Source of the DNA: UMGS1052 sp045580005
GTDB lineage: Bacteria; Bacillota; Clostridia; Oscillospirales; CAG-382
NCBI GenBank assembly: GCA_045580005.1
Contig: JAZNMZ010000014.1
Span: forward strand, 1-5,906
DNA length: 5,906 nt
Direction of reading: 5' to 3'
Of this stretch, positions 4,830 through 5,906 are shown in pieces (position 1 is the stretch's first letter; the number at the start of each line of letters is the position of its first letter). Below the pieces are notes generated by a model. The model ran no database searches. It was not told the origin of the DNA and worked only from the letters and a program-made list of their open reading frames with translations. A program made the position numbers and the translations under genes.

Positions 4830-5030
4830 TTATTTTTTATAGCATTTATCATTTGTTTTTGTTTCCGAAATCTCAACAACCGTAAATTTTGGATTTGTAA
4901 TTAGCAATCCCTCTGTTGTATCAATAAGGCATACGGTATCTTGTTCGTTAAGGTGAAAAAACTCTCTATACTCTTTCGGAATTGTAATACGGCCAAGATT
5001 GTCAACCTTTCTATGAAACCCTACTCGCAT
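4830..5030 (-). CDS. AbrB-family transcription regulator
   Basis: A 66-aa protein with an AbrB/MazE/SpoVT swapped-hairpin DNA-binding domain at residues 5-48. The core RKVDNLGRITIPKEYR (7-22) matches B. subtilis AbrB (RKVDELGRVVIPIELR), followed by the LNEQDTVCLI strand. It should bind DNA as a dimer or tetramer. The C-terminal tail (about 49-66) is short and charged, so it lacks the longer multimerisation domain of AbrB. The ATG at 5030 is supported by AAAGGGGG (complement of 5038-5045) at seven bases. Its promoter overlaps a Spo0A box, as at abrB in Bacillus, where Spo0A represses. Dedicated antitoxins share this fold, but the downstream gene does not look like a toxin. As a probable transition-state regulator it may control its own operon and element genes. 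Confidence 0.9.
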   Translation of the reverse strand: MRVGFHRKVDNLGRITIPKEYREFFHLNEQDTVCLIDTTEGLLITNPKFTVVEISETKTNDKCYKK

Positions 5031-5067
5031 AATTCTACCCCCTTTGACAATATGTATTAAACAATCT

Positions 5068-5080
5068 ATGCTATATGCTA
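5068..5080. promoter_or_regulatory. Shared 13-base motif just downstream of the abrB-like promoter
   Basis: ATGCTATATGCTA lies immediately after the -10 of the abrB-like promoter, around the predicted transcription start. A copy with one mismatch (ATGCTATACGCTA on the minus strand) lies at 5628-5640 upstream of the XRE repressor gene. Flanking bases also partly agree. It is a candidate operator shared by the two regulator genes. Confidence 0.4.
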
Positions 5081-5109
5081 ATATTACCATAAATAAAATG
5101 AAAAGTCTG
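5081..5109 (-). promoter_or_regulatory. Promoter of the abrB-like operon
   Basis: On the minus strand, CAGACT (complement of 5104-5109) and TAATAT (complement of 5081-5086) are spaced 17 bases apart. The -35 region reads TTCGACAGAC, exactly as at the leader promoter (4192-4220). The Spo0A box at 5108-5114 overlaps the upstream edge of the -35. The elements are weaker than consensus. The leader to the ATG is about 45 bases. Confidence 0.65.
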
Positions 5110-5177
5110 TCGAAGCCTGTCAGTAAACAAGTTCTAATTTTAGGAAGTTTTGTAGAATTATGTTGAAAGGTGTAGAA
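5108..5177 (+). promoter_or_regulatory. Spo0A-box array upstream of the abrB-like gene
   Basis: An exact 0A box, TGTCGAA, lies at 5108-5114, followed ten bases on by TGTCAGT (5118). Further upstream of the promoter are three near-boxes, TGTAGAA (5151-5157), TGTTGAA (5161-5167) and TGTAGAA (5171-5177), spaced exactly 10 bp apart on one face of the helix. Spo0A is known to bind tandem 0A boxes about one helical turn apart. The three near-boxes differ from the consensus only at the fourth base. Function is inferred. Confidence 0.55.
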
Positions 5178-5191
5178 TGAATTATGAAAAC

Positions 5192-5215
5192 AAAAAAAGA
5201 GCCGCTTTGCGACTC
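5192..5215 (-). terminator. Terminator of the XRE repressor gene
   Basis: On the minus strand GAGTCGC, an AAA loop and GCGGCTC form a 7-bp stem with one U-G pair, followed by seven U (complement of 5192-5198). It begins 20 bases after the stop of the XRE gene, so that gene is its own transcription unit. Confidence 0.87.
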
Positions 5216-5235
5216 ATTCAATAACAAATACAAAA

Positions 5236-5556
5236 TTATAAATTGTTTATATACGCATCTAATATATCTGATGCTGTTTTCCTTTGTTGAGGGGTAAGTT
5301 TTTCAAGTTTCTTTGTAAGTTCGTCAAATACATATTCTTTGCCGGAAGATAACTCATTCTGCAGAACATAATCAGCAGAAACGCCTAATGCTTCTATAAT
5401 CTTTATAAATATATTCATGCTTGGCATTTTAACGCCACGCTCTATTTCACCGTAATACATTAACCCAATATCTGCTTTTTCAGCCAAAACCTCTTGGGTA
5501 TAACCTTTCTTTTGTCTTGCTTTCTTTATCATACTGCCAAGTTCAGTTTTTTCCAT
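5236..5556 (-). CDS. Cro/C1-type (XRE) helix-turn-helix repressor
   Basis: A 106-aa protein with an HTH_3 domain at about residues 6-63: IKKARQKKGYTQEVLAEKADI contains the first helices, followed by the recognition region and the typical ERG-x-x-MPS and ALGVSADYVL ends. The C-terminal part (about 75-106) is a short charged helix ending KTASDILDAYINNL, a tail common in small XRE regulators, probably for dimerisation. No peptidase domain is present, so it is not a LexA/CI-type self-cleaving repressor. The ATG at 5556 is preceded by AGGAGG (complement of 5565-5570) eight bases away. A GTG nine bases further up lies inside that site and is rejected. A perfect 10-bp inverted repeat in its upstream region suggests autoregulation. 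It may be the immunity-like repressor of the element, but this is not shown. Confidence 0.9.
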   Translation of the reverse strand: MEKTELGSMIKKARQKKGYTQEVLAEKADIGLMYYGEIERGVKMPSMNIFIKIIEALGVSADYVLQNELSSGKEYVFDELTKKLEKLTPQQRKTASDILDAYINNL

Positions 5557-5572
5557 ATAAAACACCTCCTAT

Positions 5573-5622
5573 GCAAATAGCATTGATTCTTTACTTAATT
5601 TTATAAAAAATCTGCTATTTGC
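5573..5622. promoter_or_regulatory. Inverted-repeat operator candidate of the XRE gene
   Basis: GCAAATAGCA at 5573-5582 and its exact reverse complement at 5613-5622 face each other with 30 bases between them (centres 40 bp apart). The interval contains a weak minus-strand promoter, TAAAAT with TTCCGC 17 bases upstream. The right-hand part of the left repeat overlaps the leader just before the AGGAGG. The layout fits two repressor dimers binding and looping over the gene's own promoter. Confidence 0.5.
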
Positions 5623-5627
5623 GGAAG

Positions 5628-5640
5628 TAGCGTATAGCAT
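5628..5640. promoter_or_regulatory. Second copy of the shared 13-base motif
   Basis: TAGCGTATAGCAT on the plus strand is the one-mismatch inverted counterpart of the motif at 5068-5080. It lies just upstream of the inverted-repeat operator candidate of the XRE gene, and shares the core ATAGCA with those repeats. Confidence 0.38.
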
Positions 5641-5689
5641 ACAATCAATCCTATTCGCTAATATTTAAGTAAAAAACATCAATTTGCAC

Positions 5690-5720
5690 AAAAAAACCTC
5701 CGAGGATTTTTCCCCGGAGG
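5690..5720 (-). terminator. Terminator after the SLH fragment
   Basis: On the minus strand CCTCCGGGGA (complement of 5711-5720) pairs with TCCTCGGAGG (complement of 5697-5706) with one G-U pair and an AAAA loop. Seven U follow (complement of 5690-5696). It begins 16 bases after the stop of the SLH fragment, as expected if that was the end of a gene. Confidence 0.9.
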
Positions 5721-5735
5721 CTCGTTTTGTATAGC

Positions 5736-5834
5736 TTACTTATTCGCTTCAATAAATCTATGAAGAATTGCTGCTATTTCTGCTCTTGTAGCATTATCTT
5801 TCGGATTGCGTGTTGAGATTGTTTTACCTTTCAT
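5736..5834 (-). pseudogene. C-terminal fragment of an S-layer-homology (SLH) protein
   Basis: The frame ends NPKDNATRAEIAAILHRF followed by IEANK, the unmistakable end of the last SLH repeat. In intact proteins SLH repeats come in sets of three and attach surface proteins to cell-wall polymers. Only about 25 residues of one repeat remain. The ATG at 5834 has no ribosome site, and the frame is closed by a stop about 20 bases upstream. No other frame upstream to the window edge encodes SLH sequence. The fragment keeps its native terminator. It is best read as the stump of a gene truncated by a deletion or rearrangement near 5826-5840. Confidence 0.72.
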
Positions 5835-5835
5835 C

Positions 5836-5906
5836 TTATATTTTAAGAAAATTTATTTTCGGAATATTCTGTTTCAAAGCCGGATAGTCCGGCGAAAAGT
5901 TATCAT
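5836..5906 (-). CDS. 3' end of an unrecognised frame (partial)
   Basis: A minus-strand frame enters from the right edge, reads DNFSPDYPALKQNIPKI and stops with TAA at 5836-5838, one base before the ATG of the SLH stump and in another frame. It could be the end of a separate gene or sequence joined to the SLH stump by a rearrangement. It is too short for a family call. Confidence 0.3.
   Translation of the reverse strand, partial: DNFSPDYPALKQNIPKINFLKI

Noticed and set aside
1..5906. CRISPR array, rRNA or large tandem repeats
   Set aside because: No regularly spaced repeats or rRNA-like sequence were seen on either strand.

Overview
The window looks like AT-rich Clostridia (Firmicutes) DNA. 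Evidence: strong AGGAGG ribosome sites, SigA-type promoters, a tRNA with an encoded CCA, an AbrB-type regulator, exact matches to the Spo0A box, and a fragment of an S-layer-homology protein. Genus cannot be told from the sequence. Most of it reads as one end of an integrative (Tn1549/Tn4451-like) mobile element lying next to a tRNA-Pro gene. Nearly everything right of position 324 is on the minus strand.

Layout, left to right. Positions 1-323 are probably host chromosome: the 3' end of an unrecognised plus-strand gene, a terminator with U-tracts on both strands, and a tRNA-Pro(UGG) with a consensus promoter and its own terminator. Positions 324-2319 carry the recombination module: a 571-aa large serine recombinase (TnpX/TndX type) with its own promoter, and a small TnpW-like gene. 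Positions 2312-2650 are GC-richer and hold two overlapping unrecognised frames that may be one frameshifted gene. Positions 2768-3554 are a tightly coupled three-gene set: a 41-aa ORF, a sigma-70-like factor (144 aa) and a Tn916 Orf8-like helix-turn-helix protein (81 aa). Successive genes overlap by 4 and 16 bases.

Positions 3555-4120 contain no large gene. They hold two terminators, each overlapped on the minus strand by a reading frame beginning MLLLYE or MLLYYE. This looks like a leader-peptide attenuator upstream of the sigma operon. Positions 4192-5556 carry regulatory cargo: a promoter for the leader ORF, a 165-aa protein of unknown function, an AbrB-family transition-state regulator, and a Cro/C1-type repressor. 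The leader promoter and the abrB-like promoter share the same -35 region and both overlap an exact Spo0A box (TGTCGAA). Three further Spo0A-like 7-mers lie at exact 10-bp spacing upstream of the abrB-like gene. The right edge (5690-5906) has a terminator, the broken C-terminal end of an SLH-domain protein, and the end of another unrecognised frame.

Working model (inference): a sporulation or transition-state signal (Spo0A, AbrB-like protein, XRE repressor) sets initiation, translation of leader peptides sets read-through of terminators, and the element's own sigma and HTH proteins act further downstream on recombinase or transfer functions. The other end of the element and any conjugation genes are not in the window.
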